From positions 2,232,001 through 2,296,000 of the forward strand of contig NZ_CP010836.1 of assembly GCF_000935025.1 (NCBI RefSeq): a stretch of 64,000 bases of DNA. Direction: 5' to 3'. Below, in pieces: positions 8,807 through 16,435 of the stretch. Under the pieces are notes generated by a model. It made no database searches and was not told where the DNA came from. It saw only the letters and a program-made list of their open reading frames with translations. This stretch comes from Sphingomonas hengshuiensis (GTDB lineage Bacteria > Pseudomonadota > Alphaproteobacteria > Sphingomonadales > Sphingomonadaceae). The position numbers and the translations under genes are program-made. Positions within the stretch are counted from its first letter, which is position 1, and every line of letters starts with the position of its first letter.

Positions 8807-9277
8807 TCAGGCGGGAATCGCCTTGACCGACTCCAGCACGTCCACCGCATGCCCGGGCACCTTCACCCGCCGCCATGCGCGGAACAGCCGGCCATCAGGC
8901 GCAAACAGGAAGGTCGAGCGATCGATCCCCATATAGCGCTTGCCGTATAGCTGCTTCTCCACCCACACCCCGAACGCCTCCATCGCGTCGCCATTGGTGT
9001 CGGTGGCGAGGGACACAGTCAGGTCGTATTTGGCGATGAATTTCTGGTGCTTGATCGCCGGGTCCTTCGACACGCCGACGACCTGCGCGCCCAGCGCCTC
9101 GAACTCGGGCAGCAGCGCCGAGAAATCCTGCGCCTCGCGGGTGCAGCCCGACGTGTCGTCCTTGGGATAGAAATAGAGCACGAACGGGCGCCCGGCGCAG
9201 TCGGCGAGGTTCAGCTTGCCGCCATTGGGGGTGTCGAGCTCGACCGCGGGGAGTTTGTCGCCTTCCTCGATTGCCAT
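8807..9277 (-). CDS. bcp: Thioredoxin-dependent thiol peroxidase (Bcp/PrxQ), apparently 1-Cys
   Basis: 156 residues from the ATG at 9277, with AAAAGGA upstream. The thioredoxin-fold peroxiredoxin reduces hydroperoxides. The peroxidatic cysteine is C45 in YPKDDTSGCTREAQDF. Many Bcp proteins have a resolving cysteine five residues later; here that position is Gln50, so this looks like a 1-Cys form or one using another partner. C27 (LADC) is too far N-terminal to be the usual resolver. It is 13 bases downstream of glnE. Confidence 0.93.
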   Translation of the reverse strand: MAIEEGDKLPAVELDTPNGGKLNLADCAGRPFVLYFYPKDDTSGCTREAQDFSALLPEFEALGAQVVGVSKDPAIKHQKFIAKYDLTVSLATDTNGDAMEAFGVWVEKQLYGKRYMGIDRSTFLFAPDGRLFRAWRRVKVPGHAVDVLESVKAIPA

Positions 9278-9290
9278 GTCGATGTCCTTT

Positions 9291-11984
9291 TCAGCCGCCG
9301 CGGATCGCGGCCCAGCATGCCTGGACGTCCTGCCGGGTCCGTTCCAGCGACGCAACCACCGCGTCCCACGACTCGAGCCCCAGGGCGCGCGCGATCAGCG
9401 CCTGGGTCTCCGCATCGGGGGGCTGCGCATCGGGCGCGACGAGGCGCAGCGTCACCAGCAGCCGCGACAACAGGTCATGCGCCGCGCGCATCGACGCGGG
9501 CATCAGCCCTGCCGCGACCAGCGCATCGATCGCATCGGTCAGCCGCGGCGCGAAGCCGGTCCGGTGGACGAGCTGGAGCGTATGCACCGCGAATTCCAGG
9601 TCGACGAGCCCGCCCGGCAGCAGCTTGGCGTCCAGCGGCCCCTTGGGCGGCTTGTGCGCGGCCATGTCGTCGCGCATCTTCGCCGCATCGGCGACGATAT
9701 CGCGCTCGGGCCGCGCACCGTTCAGCACTTCGTCGATGATCGCGGTCACCGCCGCGCGCGCCTCGGGCGATCCAAACACCGGGCGGGCGCGGGTCAGCGC
9801 CATATGCTCCCACGTCCACGCCTCCTCGCGCTGGTATCGCCGGAAACCGTCGAGCGACACCGCCAGCGGCCCCTGCGTCCCCGACGGGCGAAGCCGCGTA
9901 TCGACGTCGTAGAGCGGCCCCGCGGCCGTCGCGACCGACAGCGCGCCGGTCACGCGCTGGCTCAGCCGGTTATAATAGGTCACCGCCCCGATCGGCTTCG
10001 GCCCGACCGATTCCGCCGCATAATCGCCGGTGAAGACATAGACGAGGTCGAGATCGGAGGCGTGGGTAAGCGCCTGCCCGCCCATCCGGCCCAGCGCCAA
10101 TATCACCAGTTCGCTGTCGGGCACCCGGCCATGGACGCGCGCGAACTCCGCCACCGTCGCGCCGGCCAGCGTCTCGATCGCAGCTTCGGCCACCCGCGCA
10201 TAGCCCGCCGACACCTCCAGCGGATCGCCGGCCCCCGCGACGATCTGCGCCCCCAGCGCAAACCGCTTTTCCCCGACCAGCCGGCGGACATGCTCAAGCT
10301 GCCACTGATAGTCCGCGCCGCGCTCGCATATCGACATCTCGGCAGCCAGCGCGGCGATGCCGGGCATCGGGTCCAGCGCGGTCGCGTCGATCAGCCCGTC
10401 GAGCAGCTCCGCGCGGCGCCCCAATTGCTCGGCCAGCGTCGGCGCATGGCACAGGATCGCGCTCAGCAATTGGGTGAGCCCCGGCTGCGCCTCCAGCAGC
10501 CGGAAGAAATTGATCGCGCTCGGCAATCGCGACAGCATCGCGTCGAAGCGCGTGATCGCGTGCGTGCTGTCCGGGGCATGCGCGAACGCGTCGATCAGTC
10601 CGGGGAGCAGCGCCTCCAGCGCCTCGCGCGCCGCCGGGCTGCGCAGCGCGGGATAACTGCCCCCGCGCCAGCCCGCAACGATCCGCGCCGCCCCCGCCGC
10701 ATTGTCGAAACCGGCATCGGCCAGCCGCGCCTGAAGCCCATCGCCGCCGGAGGGCAGCCGCGGCGCGCCGTCATCGGCAAGCGCATCATAGGTCGCGCCC
10801 ACCTTCTCGATATGCGGGCGCAGCCCGGCGAGCAGCGCCTCCCCGTCCGCCAGCCCATCCAGCCGCGCGACATTGTCGAGCGCCGCGCGATCGGCGGGAA
10901 GCCGGTGCGTCTGGAGGTCGTCGACCATCTGGAGCCGGTGCTCGGCGGTCCGCAACGCGACATAGGCGGCGCACAGCGCCTCCGCCTCCCCGCGCCCGAT
11001 CCATCCCGCCTCCGCCAGCGCCGCCAGCGCATCGCGCGTGGCGGGCGCACGCAGCGCCGGATCGCGCCCGCCGTGAATCAACTGGTGGATCTGCGCGAAG
11101 AACTCGATCTCGCGGATTCCCCCGCGCCCGCGCTTCAGGTCATAGCCCGGCCCGAACGCCTGCGACTGCGCATAATGATCGCGAATCCGCCGCGATATGT
11201 CGCGAATCTCGCGGATCGCCCCGAAATCGAGCGCGCGGCGCCACACGAATGGCCGGATCGCCGCGAGGAACTGTTCGCCCAGCGCGCGATCGCCAGCACA
11301 GGCCCGCGCGCGGATGAACGCCGCCCGTTCCCAGGGCAGCGCCTGCGATTCATAATAAGCAATCGCGGCCTCGACCGGCAGCGCGATCGGCGTTGCCTCA
11401 GGCGACGGGCGCAGCCGCAGGTCGACGCGCAGCACATAGCCGTCGCCGTCGGGCGTCTGGAGCAGCTCGACCATCCGCCGCGCGATCCGCACCGCCGCAT
11501 CCTCGACCTCCTCACGCGGACGGCAGGGCAGCGTGACCGGATCGTAGAGCAGGATCGGGTCGACATCGGACGAATAGTTCAGCTCGCGGCTGCCCTGCTT
11601 GCCCAGCGCGATCGCAGTGAAGCCGCGCGGTTCGGCATCGGGGGTTCGCTCGCGGATCGCGGTGCGGATCGCGCGATCGATCGCGTCATCGGCAAAATCG
11701 CTGAGCAGGCCCGTCACCCGGGTGAGGTCGAACTGCCCCGACAGGTCGCCGAGCGCGACCAGCAAGGCGAGCCGGCGCCGCTCGATCCGCAACCGCCGCG
11801 CCTCGGGCATATCCCCGGACAGCGCCCGCGCCGCCGCGAGCGGGTCGGCGAGCGCCGCCTCCAGATTCTCCGCCAGCGCCGGCTCACGCGCCAGCAGCAG
11901 CGCCAGGAACGGGGCATGCGCCTGGGCTCGGGATCGCGCGCCTTCGAGGCTAGCGGCAGAAAATACTGCTTTCATTCCAGTCAT
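9291..11984 (-). CDS. glnE: Bifunctional glutamine synthetase adenylyltransferase/deadenylylase
   Basis: 897 residues from the ATG at 11984 (a second ATG at 11975). GlnE adds or removes AMP on glutamine synthetase according to nitrogen status. Two nucleotidyltransferase cores are visible: LGKQGSRELNYSSDVD at residues 128-142 (deadenylylase half) and LGRMGGQALTHASDLDLV near residue 630 (adenylylase half). Length is normal to slightly short. It heads the unit glnE-bcp-DUF455 and is divergent from the NepR-like gene, with 17 bases between the two start codons. Confidence 0.95.
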   Translation of the reverse strand: MTGMKAVFSAASLEGARSRAQAHAPFLALLLAREPALAENLEAALADPLAAARALSGDMPEARRLRIERRRLALLVALGDLSGQFDLTRVTGLLSDFADDAIDRAIRTAIRERTPDAEPRGFTAIALGKQGSRELNYSSDVDPILLYDPVTLPCRPREEVEDAAVRIARRMVELLQTPDGDGYVLRVDLRLRPSPEATPIALPVEAAIAYYESQALPWERAAFIRARACAGDRALGEQFLAAIRPFVWRRALDFGAIREIRDISRRIRDHYAQSQAFGPGYDLKRGRGGIREIEFFAQIHQLIHGGRDPALRAPATRDALAALAEAGWIGRGEAEALCAAYVALRTAEHRLQMVDDLQTHRLPADRAALDNVARLDGLADGEALLAGLRPHIEKVGATYDALADDGAPRLPSGGDGLQARLADAGFDNAAGAARIVAGWRGGSYPALRSPAAREALEALLPGLIDAFAHAPDSTHAITRFDAMLSRLPSAINFFRLLEAQPGLTQLLSAILCHAPTLAEQLGRRAELLDGLIDATALDPMPGIAALAAEMSICERGADYQWQLEHVRRLVGEKRFALGAQIVAGAGDPLEVSAGYARVAEAAIETLAGATVAEFARVHGRVPDSELVILALGRMGGQALTHASDLDLVYVFTGDYAAESVGPKPIGAVTYYNRLSQRVTGALSVATAAGPLYDVDTRLRPSGTQGPLAVSLDGFRRYQREEAWTWEHMALTRARPVFGSPEARAAVTAIIDEVLNGARPERDIVADAAKMRDDMAAHKPPKGPLDAKLLPGGLVDLEFAVHTLQLVHRTGFAPRLTDAIDALVAAGLMPASMRAAHDLLSRLLVTLRLVAPDAQPPDAETQALIARALGLESWDAVVASLERTRQDVQACWAAIRGG

Positions 11985-12001
11985 TTCCGCTAGATTGCTA
12001 A

Positions 12002-12226
12002 ATGCGACGGTTGGAGCAACAAAAGTTAGGTTTGGACGTTGTAAACTTCGTGATCAGACCTTTAACCCCTGTCGCCTCCAGCGCCCATGCACCCTATCGG
12101 GTAGAGCAGCCGTGCGCCAGCGACGCGGTTAAGCTCGCATTGCGCGATGCCTATACGGGCGAATTAGATCTGCCGGACGATTTCGCAATCTTGCTGCGCC
12201 GCCTCGACGAATACGAGCAGCGCTGA
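12002..12226 (+). CDS. Second NepR-like anti-sigma factor candidate
   Basis: Up to 74 residues. The C-terminal half has the NepR pattern: an LxxAYxxxLxxPxDFxxLLxxLD helix pair, here VKLALRDAYTGELDLPDDF followed by AILLRRLDEYEQR. It aligns with the canonical NepR at 14389-14556. The N-terminus (about 35 residues) has no likeness to known proteins, and the ATG at 12002 lacks a good ribosome-binding site, so the true start could be internal, for example the GTG at 12050. It lies upstream of and convergent with ecfG, so it probably binds EcfG or another ECF sigma factor. Codon use is less GC-biased than its neighbours. Confidence 0.6.
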   Translation: MRRLEQQKLGLDVVNFVIRPLTPVASSAHAPYRVEQPCASDAVKLALRDAYTGELDLPDDFAILLRRLDEYEQR

Positions 12227-12359
12227 CAGAAGCTGCCGCCGCGGCGTGATTGCGCCGGGCGGGTCTTATTTCTGAAAATCGGGGCATGCCATTGCGGCGC
12301 TGCGGGCGTCCAGTGACGGAGCGCGTCGCTTGATGTACGCCACCCCCCACCGCGCCGGA

Positions 12360-13010
12360 TCACCGGTCGCGGCTGAGGTCGTCGACTTCGCGCATGATCG
12401 TGTCGAGCGCGGTCTTGCCGTCCTGGTTGACGGGCGCATCACGGCGCGACGGCAATTGGCCGTCGGTCATCAGCGCTTCCAGCGCCACGCGGCCACGCGC
12501 GACGCGGCTCTTGATCGTGCCGACCGCGACGTTGCAGATTTCCGCCGCTTCCTCATAGGCAAAGCCGCCCGCGCCGACGAGGATCAGCGCCTCGCGCTGC
12601 GGCTGCGGCAGGTGCATCAGCGCGCGCTGCATATCGGCCAGTTCGACATGGCGATCCTGGCTGGCGGGTGCCGCGAGCAGCCGGTCGGCGACCAGATCGT
12701 CCCACTCGCCCTTGAAGCGCGCGCGGCGCATCTGTGACAAATACAGGTTGCGCAGGATGATGAAGGTCCAGGCGCGCATATTGGTGCCCGCCTGGAACCG
12801 CTGGCGCGCCGCCCATGCCTTGAGCAGCGTTTCCTGGACGAGATCGTCGGCCAGGTCGCGGCTGCCCGACAGCGACCGCCCGAAGGCGCGCAGATGCGGG
12901 ATCACCGTTGCGAGCTGCTTCTTGAACTCCGGATCGGAAAGCGAGACATGCTCGTATGCCGCCGGCTCCGCTTCGCTCGCGCGATCGTCGGGTTGATCGG
13001 ACTGAGTCAT
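12360..13010 (-). CDS. ecfG: General stress response ECF sigma factor
   Basis: 216 residues from the ATG at 13010, with GGGAG four bases upstream. Sigma region 2 is LRAFGRSLSGSRDLADDLVQ through WAARQRFQAGTNMRAWTFII; region 4 is LMHLPQPQREALILVGAGGF with YEEAAEICNVAVGTIKSR. An acidic N-terminus and a C-terminal tail fit ECF15/EcfG. EcfG directs transcription of the general stress regulon and is held by NepR until phosphorylated PhyR titrates NepR away. Unusually it is not in one operon with nepR: nepR is 1.4 kb away on the other strand. Confidence 0.92.
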   Translation of the reverse strand: MTQSDQPDDRASEAEPAAYEHVSLSDPEFKKQLATVIPHLRAFGRSLSGSRDLADDLVQETLLKAWAARQRFQAGTNMRAWTFIILRNLYLSQMRRARFKGEWDDLVADRLLAAPASQDRHVELADMQRALMHLPQPQREALILVGAGGFAYEEAAEICNVAVGTIKSRVARGRVALEALMTDGQLPSRRDAPVNQDGKTALDTIMREVDDLSRDR

Positions 13011-13102
13011 TCGCTCCCGTTCAGTAGCGCTTGCCGCAAATCGGCTTGAAGGTGAAATAGGTGCGATTGCAGCGATTTACCACCACGCTCCGGCTCGATT
13101 GC

Positions 13103-13240
13103 TCAAGACCAGAGTATGATGGCAAATGCTATGATCACCAGCACCAGCGAGATTCCAAGGACGTAACGCGTCATGCCGACTGTGGTGCCAGCGCGTGCGC
13201 GATCGGTGCCGAGTTCGGTGGTGTCGTCTTTGTCAGCCAT
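13103..13240 (-). CDS. 45-residue membrane microprotein in the stress locus
   Basis: An ATG at 13240 opens 45 codons ending at TGA 13103-13105. The protein starts MADKDDTTELGTDRARAG, then TTVGMTRYVLGI, followed by one strong membrane helix (SLVLVIIAFAIILW). It reads as a hydrophilic cytoplasmic head and a single-pass tail. It sits between phyR and ecfG on the same strand: 72 bases after the phyR stop and 92 before the ecfG start. No strong ribosome-binding site is seen. The function is unknown; membrane tethering or signalling in the stress pathway is an inference from position only. Confidence 0.55.
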   Translation of the reverse strand: MADKDDTTELGTDRARAGTTVGMTRYVLGISLVLVIIAFAIILWS

Positions 13241-13312
13241 AATCGTTGAACCCCCGAAAACCGTTTTGGGTCCGTATCATGTGGAACCCGCCGCGATTTT
13301 TCGGGGTGTTCG

Positions 13313-14110
13313 TCAGGCCGGAACGGTCGCTTCGTCGAAAAACAGCGCCTGGCTGATCGTCGTCTTCACGGTTTCGCGCTGGAACGGCTTGGTAATCAGG
13401 AAGGTCGGCTCGGGCCGCTCGCCGGTCAGCAGTCGCTCGGGGAACGCAGTGATGAAGATCACCGGCACGCTGAACTCGGCAAGGATGTCCTTGACTGCGT
13501 CGATCCCCGAGCTGTCGTCGGCGAGCTGGATGTCGGCGAGCACGAGGCCCGGGCGATCCTCCATCGCGAGCGCCACGGCTTCGTCGCGGGTAACGGCGAC
13601 CCCGGTGACTTCATGACCCAGGTCGCGGACAATCTGCTCCAGGTCCATCGCGATCAGCGGCTCGTCCTCGATGATGAGCACGCGGGTGCGCGTCTGGCTC
13701 TCGATTTCGGACACCGCTTCGCTCACCAGCTTCGCGACATCGTGCGGGCTTTCCTCGATCAGATAGCCTGCATCCTCGACGCTGAACCCCTCGACCGTGG
13801 TCAGCAGCAGTGCCTGGCGCGACAGCGGCGTGAGCCGCGCGAGCCGCTTGCGGGCGATCGCCTCGCCGTCGCTGGGATAATCTTCGGCGATTTCATCTTC
13901 CTCGAGATGCGTCGACTGCCAGATCGCCTGGAAGGTGCGATACAGGCCCAGACGCGGATCGACTTCGCGGGGGAACTGGTCCGGCGCGGCGACGATCGCC
14001 TCCAGCGCGGCACGAACATAGCGGTCCCCCTCGGCCTGGTTGCCGGTCAGCGCCCGCGCATAGCGCCGCAGCAGGGGGAGGTGAGGCGCGAGTTGCTGTC
14101 CAAGCGACAT
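13313..14110 (-). CDS. phyR: PhyR response regulator (anti-anti-sigma factor)
   Basis: 265 residues from the ATG at 14110, with AAGGAG 12 bases upstream. Residues 1-135 are a sigma-factor-like domain (region 2/4 mimic with LTPLSRQALLLTTVEGFS). Residues 142-260 are a receiver domain with the acidic pair in IIEDE, phospho-acceptor D193 in LADIQL, and the conserved Lys in ITKPF. Phosphorylated PhyR binds NepR and frees EcfG. It is divergent from nepR across 278 bases. Family and context agree fully. Confidence 0.95.
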   Translation of the reverse strand: MSLGQQLAPHLPLLRRYARALTGNQAEGDRYVRAALEAIVAAPDQFPREVDPRLGLYRTFQAIWQSTHLEEDEIAEDYPSDGEAIARKRLARLTPLSRQALLLTTVEGFSVEDAGYLIEESPHDVAKLVSEAVSEIESQTRTRVLIIEDEPLIAMDLEQIVRDLGHEVTGVAVTRDEAVALAMEDRPGLVLADIQLADDSSGIDAVKDILAEFSVPVIFITAFPERLLTGERPEPTFLITKPFQRETVKTTISQALFFDEATVPA

Positions 14111-14222
14111 AAGCGAACAATTCTCCTTCGAGTGCGCAGGCCGCTTTTTCGGCCCCGCGCGGGTGTATTGCAATCGATTCTACAGTCCGAAGGAGCCCCT
14201 CCCCGGATTTCGCATCGCCTGT

Positions 14223-14247
14223 GGAACAATCGACGCGCTATTTGGTT
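14223..14247 (+). promoter_or_regulatory. Candidate EcfG-type promoter for nepR
   Basis: GGAAC (14223-14227), a 16-base spacer, then GGTT (14244-14247). This matches the alphaproteobacterial EcfG consensus GGAAC-N16/17-CGTT except for one base at -10. It lies about 140 bases upstream of the nepR GTG, which fits autoregulation of the locus. Confidence 0.5.
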
Positions 14248-14388
14248 TCATCGCTCGAGCCGTATGGTGCCATCGTGCACCGCCGGGCGTCCGCGCCCGG
14301 CGGCTTTGTCAGCATTCCAGTGCTTGCGCTGGGATAATATCGTCCATAGTCCGGGTCCCGGACAGCCTGGGTCCTCAGGGGGGAATTG

Positions 14389-14556
14389 GTGCACTCCGAT
14401 AATGACGAATCGAAGAAGCCGGCAAAGGCCAAGGGCGGTGCCGATGGGCAGCGACCGGGTCGCAGCGTCGGCGACGCACTGCGTCAGGCCTATGACGAGG
14501 CCGTTGGTGAATCCATTCCTGATGATTTGCTCGACCTGCTGAAAAAGCTCGATTAA
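14389..14556 (+). CDS. nepR: NepR anti-sigma factor
   Basis: 55 residues from a GTG at 14389, preceded by AGGGGGGAA. A charged, Lys/Gly-rich N-terminus is followed by the canonical NepR core SVGDALRQAYDEAVGESIPD and DLLDLLKKLD. It binds EcfG in unstressed cells and is captured by phospho-PhyR. It ends 10 bases before the sensor kinase gene, so the two are co-transcribed. It was identified by direct translation of 14389-14556. An ATG start is absent; the GTG is the best-spaced option. Confidence 0.9.
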   Translation: MHSDNDESKKPAKAKGGADGQRPGRSVGDALRQAYDEAVGESIPDDLLDLLKKLD

Positions 14557-14566
14557 CCACCCCCCC

Positions 14567-16138
14567 ATGGAAACAGTGGATCAGGAACCGCGCGCCACCG
14601 GAGCTGCGGCGGCGTTGGCGCGCATGCCGACCGGCGCAAAAGTGTTCCTGATCCTGGTCGGCGCGCTGCTCCCGCTCGCGCTGATCGCGTTGTTCACCAC
14701 GCTCCAGACCACGCGCAGCGCCGACAGCGAGGCGCGCCAGCGCGTCCGCGCGCTTGCCGAGGAAAGCTCGGGCATCGTCCAGAATGTCCTGGCCAACCAT
14801 GTCGGCCAGCTCCGCGAGACGATGACTGCGCTCGAGCAGGACCCCGACGACGCGCCCAGCTGCACGCGGCTTGCCGGCACGTTCGCGACGCAGGGCGGGG
14901 TCCGCTTCGTAATCAACGACGCGAGCGGGCGCCCGCTATGCGGCGAGCGCGTCGCGCTCACCGGCGCGGCGATCCTGCGGCCGGGCCAGGTCACCACCTC
15001 GATCGTCAAGGGCGGCATGATGCTGCGGATCGGCGGGGCCGCCGGCGCCAGCGCCGTCGCCTATTATCCGATCGAAGTATTGCGCGAACTCGCCCGCCCG
15101 AGCGGCTTCGTGCCCGAATATGGCGCCGCGCTGCTCGATGGCGAGGACCGGCTGACGCTGCGGACGCTGCCCCGCGGCGGCTTGCTCGACCGGCCCGAGG
15201 CTGTGCCGAGCGACCTTGGCATCGACGACCTCCAGCTCGAAATCTCGATGCCGGGCGCACCGGTCACCTCGCCTTTGGTCATCACCACGGTGTTGCTGGT
15301 CGTGATGCTGATCGCCGCCGCCGCGATCGGCTGGTTCGTCGTCGACATCCTGCTGATCCGCCCGCTGCGCCGGCTGCGCGCGAGCGTCGGGCGGTATCAG
15401 CCGGGCGAAGTCATCGACGTCAAACGCTTCGGCCCGATGCCCGCGCAGGAAATCCGCGACCTCGGCGCCACCTTCCGCCAGATCAGCCAGACCGTCCAGG
15501 CGCATGAGGCCGACCTCGCCGAAGGGCTGGTGCGCCAGACCAAGCTGACGCGCGAAGTCCATCATCGCGTGAAAAACAACCTCCAGGTCATCTCCAGCCT
15601 GATCAATTTCCATGCCCGCGGGGCCAAGAGCGCCGAGGCGAGCGAGGCCTATGCCTCGATCCAGCGCCGCGTCGACGCGCTGGCGGTCGTCCATCGCAAC
15701 CATTATGCCGAACTCGAGGAAAATCGCGGGCTCGAACTGCGCTCGGTGCTGGGCGAGCTTGCCGCCAATATTCGCGCCACCGCGCCCGAACAGGCGTCGG
15801 GGCTCGGCATCACGCTCGACATCGAGCCGGTGCTGGTGACGCAGGACGTCGCGATCGCCATCGCGTTCCTCATCACCGAAATCGTCGAGCTGGCGATCAA
15901 CTGCAATCCGTCCGCCAATATCCGGATCACGGTGAAGGGCAGCGAGAGCGAGCCCGATCGCGCTACGCTCCGCGTGATCTCCCCGGCTCTGGTCGAAGAT
16001 GCCGGGATGGAGGCGCTGCTGGAGAGCCGGTACGCACGGGTGATGAGCGGGCTGGCGCGGCAGCTTCGCACCAAGCTCCACCACGATCCGCTGGTTGGCG
16101 CCTATGAGGCGAGCATCGCGATCACCGGCCGTTCCTGA
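14567..16138 (+). CDS. PhyP/PhyK-like HisKA_2 sensor with degenerate ATPase domain
   Basis: 523 residues. Membrane helix about 25-45, periplasmic sensor region to about 240, second helix 246-265, HAMP-like linker, then a HisKA_2 domain with REVHHRVKNNLQVISSLIN (phospho-acceptor H333). The C-terminal HATPase region lacks the usual motifs: the N-box reads ITEIVELAIN instead of LxxNELxxNA, and no DxGxG or GLG boxes are visible. This suggests loss of kinase activity and fits a PhyP-type PhyR phosphatase, as described for Sphingomonas. Position 10 bases after nepR supports a role on PhyR. Confidence 0.8.
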   Translation: METVDQEPRATGAAAALARMPTGAKVFLILVGALLPLALIALFTTLQTTRSADSEARQRVRALAEESSGIVQNVLANHVGQLRETMTALEQDPDDAPSCTRLAGTFATQGGVRFVINDASGRPLCGERVALTGAAILRPGQVTTSIVKGGMMLRIGGAAGASAVAYYPIEVLRELARPSGFVPEYGAALLDGEDRLTLRTLPRGGLLDRPEAVPSDLGIDDLQLEISMPGAPVTSPLVITTVLLVVMLIAAAAIGWFVVDILLIRPLRRLRASVGRYQPGEVIDVKRFGPMPAQEIRDLGATFRQISQTVQAHEADLAEGLVRQTKLTREVHHRVKNNLQVISSLINFHARGAKSAEASEAYASIQRRVDALAVVHRNHYAELEENRGLELRSVLGELAANIRATAPEQASGLGITLDIEPVLVTQDVAIAIAFLITEIVELAINCNPSANIRITVKGSESEPDRATLRVISPALVEDAGMEALLESRYARVMSGLARQLRTKLHHDPLVGAYEASIAITGRS

Positions 16139-16188
16139 CGGTAGCCGGGGCACCCCGAAAAAAAAGTAAAAAAACTTCGCATCGCCAC

Positions 16189-16213
16189 GGAACCCCATTC
16201 GCGGGAGCACGTT
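16189..16213 (+). promoter_or_regulatory. EcfG-type promoter upstream of candidate sRNA
   Basis: GGAAC at 16189-16193, exactly 16 bases, then CGTT at 16210-16213: a perfect match to the EcfG consensus. No coding gene follows for 220 bases; instead two hairpins begin about 10 bases downstream, so the product is probably an RNA. Confidence 0.75.
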
Positions 16214-16218
16214 TTACT

Positions 16219-16320
16219 CTTCGGATAGCGAATTTTTGCCCCCCCGCTCTCGCTATCCAAGACATAGGCCCGGAAGCGTCAACCCTCCCCCCCGGTGGCG
16301 CTTCCGGGCCTAACCCTTTC
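16219..16320 (+). ncRNA. Candidate EcfG-dependent sRNA with C-rich loops (GsrN-like)
   Basis: Starting 6-9 bases after the EcfG promoter there are two stable hairpins. Hairpin 1 pairs 16223-16231 with 16250-16258 (9 bp) and has an 18-base loop containing seven consecutive C. Hairpin 2 pairs 16265-16278 with 16299-16312 (14 bp, perfect) and its loop contains CCCTCCCCCCC. CCUCC-type loops can pair with ribosome-binding sites. An EcfG promoter, a location beside nepR/ecfG and C-rich loops are the features of GsrN, the stress sRNA of Caulobacter. No clear U-tract follows hairpin 2, so the 3' end is uncertain. Confidence 0.6.
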
Positions 16321-16369
16321 CCCCCACATCGCTAATTTGCTTCGGCCCGACCGGTTTCGTGTCCGTCAC

Positions 16370-16395
16370 GGAACGATCCTGCGCGTCCGGGCATT
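16370..16395 (+). promoter_or_regulatory. Near-consensus EcfG-type promoter before the entericidin-like gene
   Basis: GGAAC (16370-16374), 17-base spacer, CATT (16392-16395). The -10 differs by one base from CGTT. A start about 8 bases downstream would give a 35-base leader to the ATG at 16436. Entericidin-like genes are common members of alphaproteobacterial stress regulons. Confidence 0.45.
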
Positions 16396-16435
16396 TGTCC
16401 CCACAGCCAGACCTGGCGAAAATGGAGACATTCTA

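Noticed and set aside
9216..11993. A 925-codon open frame on the plus strand
   Set aside because: It is the antisense of glnE. Its product is Arg/Pro/His-rich with no domain, as expected from a high-GC shadow frame.
12014..12042. A GGAGC...CGTT pair near the second NepR-like gene as an EcfG promoter
   Set aside because: The spacer is 19 bases and the -35 differs from GGAAC, so it does not fit the 16-17 base consensus; it also lies inside the frame.
13241..13320. An EcfG promoter for the microprotein or ecfG
   Set aside because: GGTTC- and CGGTT-like pieces occur on the minus strand, but no GGAAC with correct spacing to CGTT was found.
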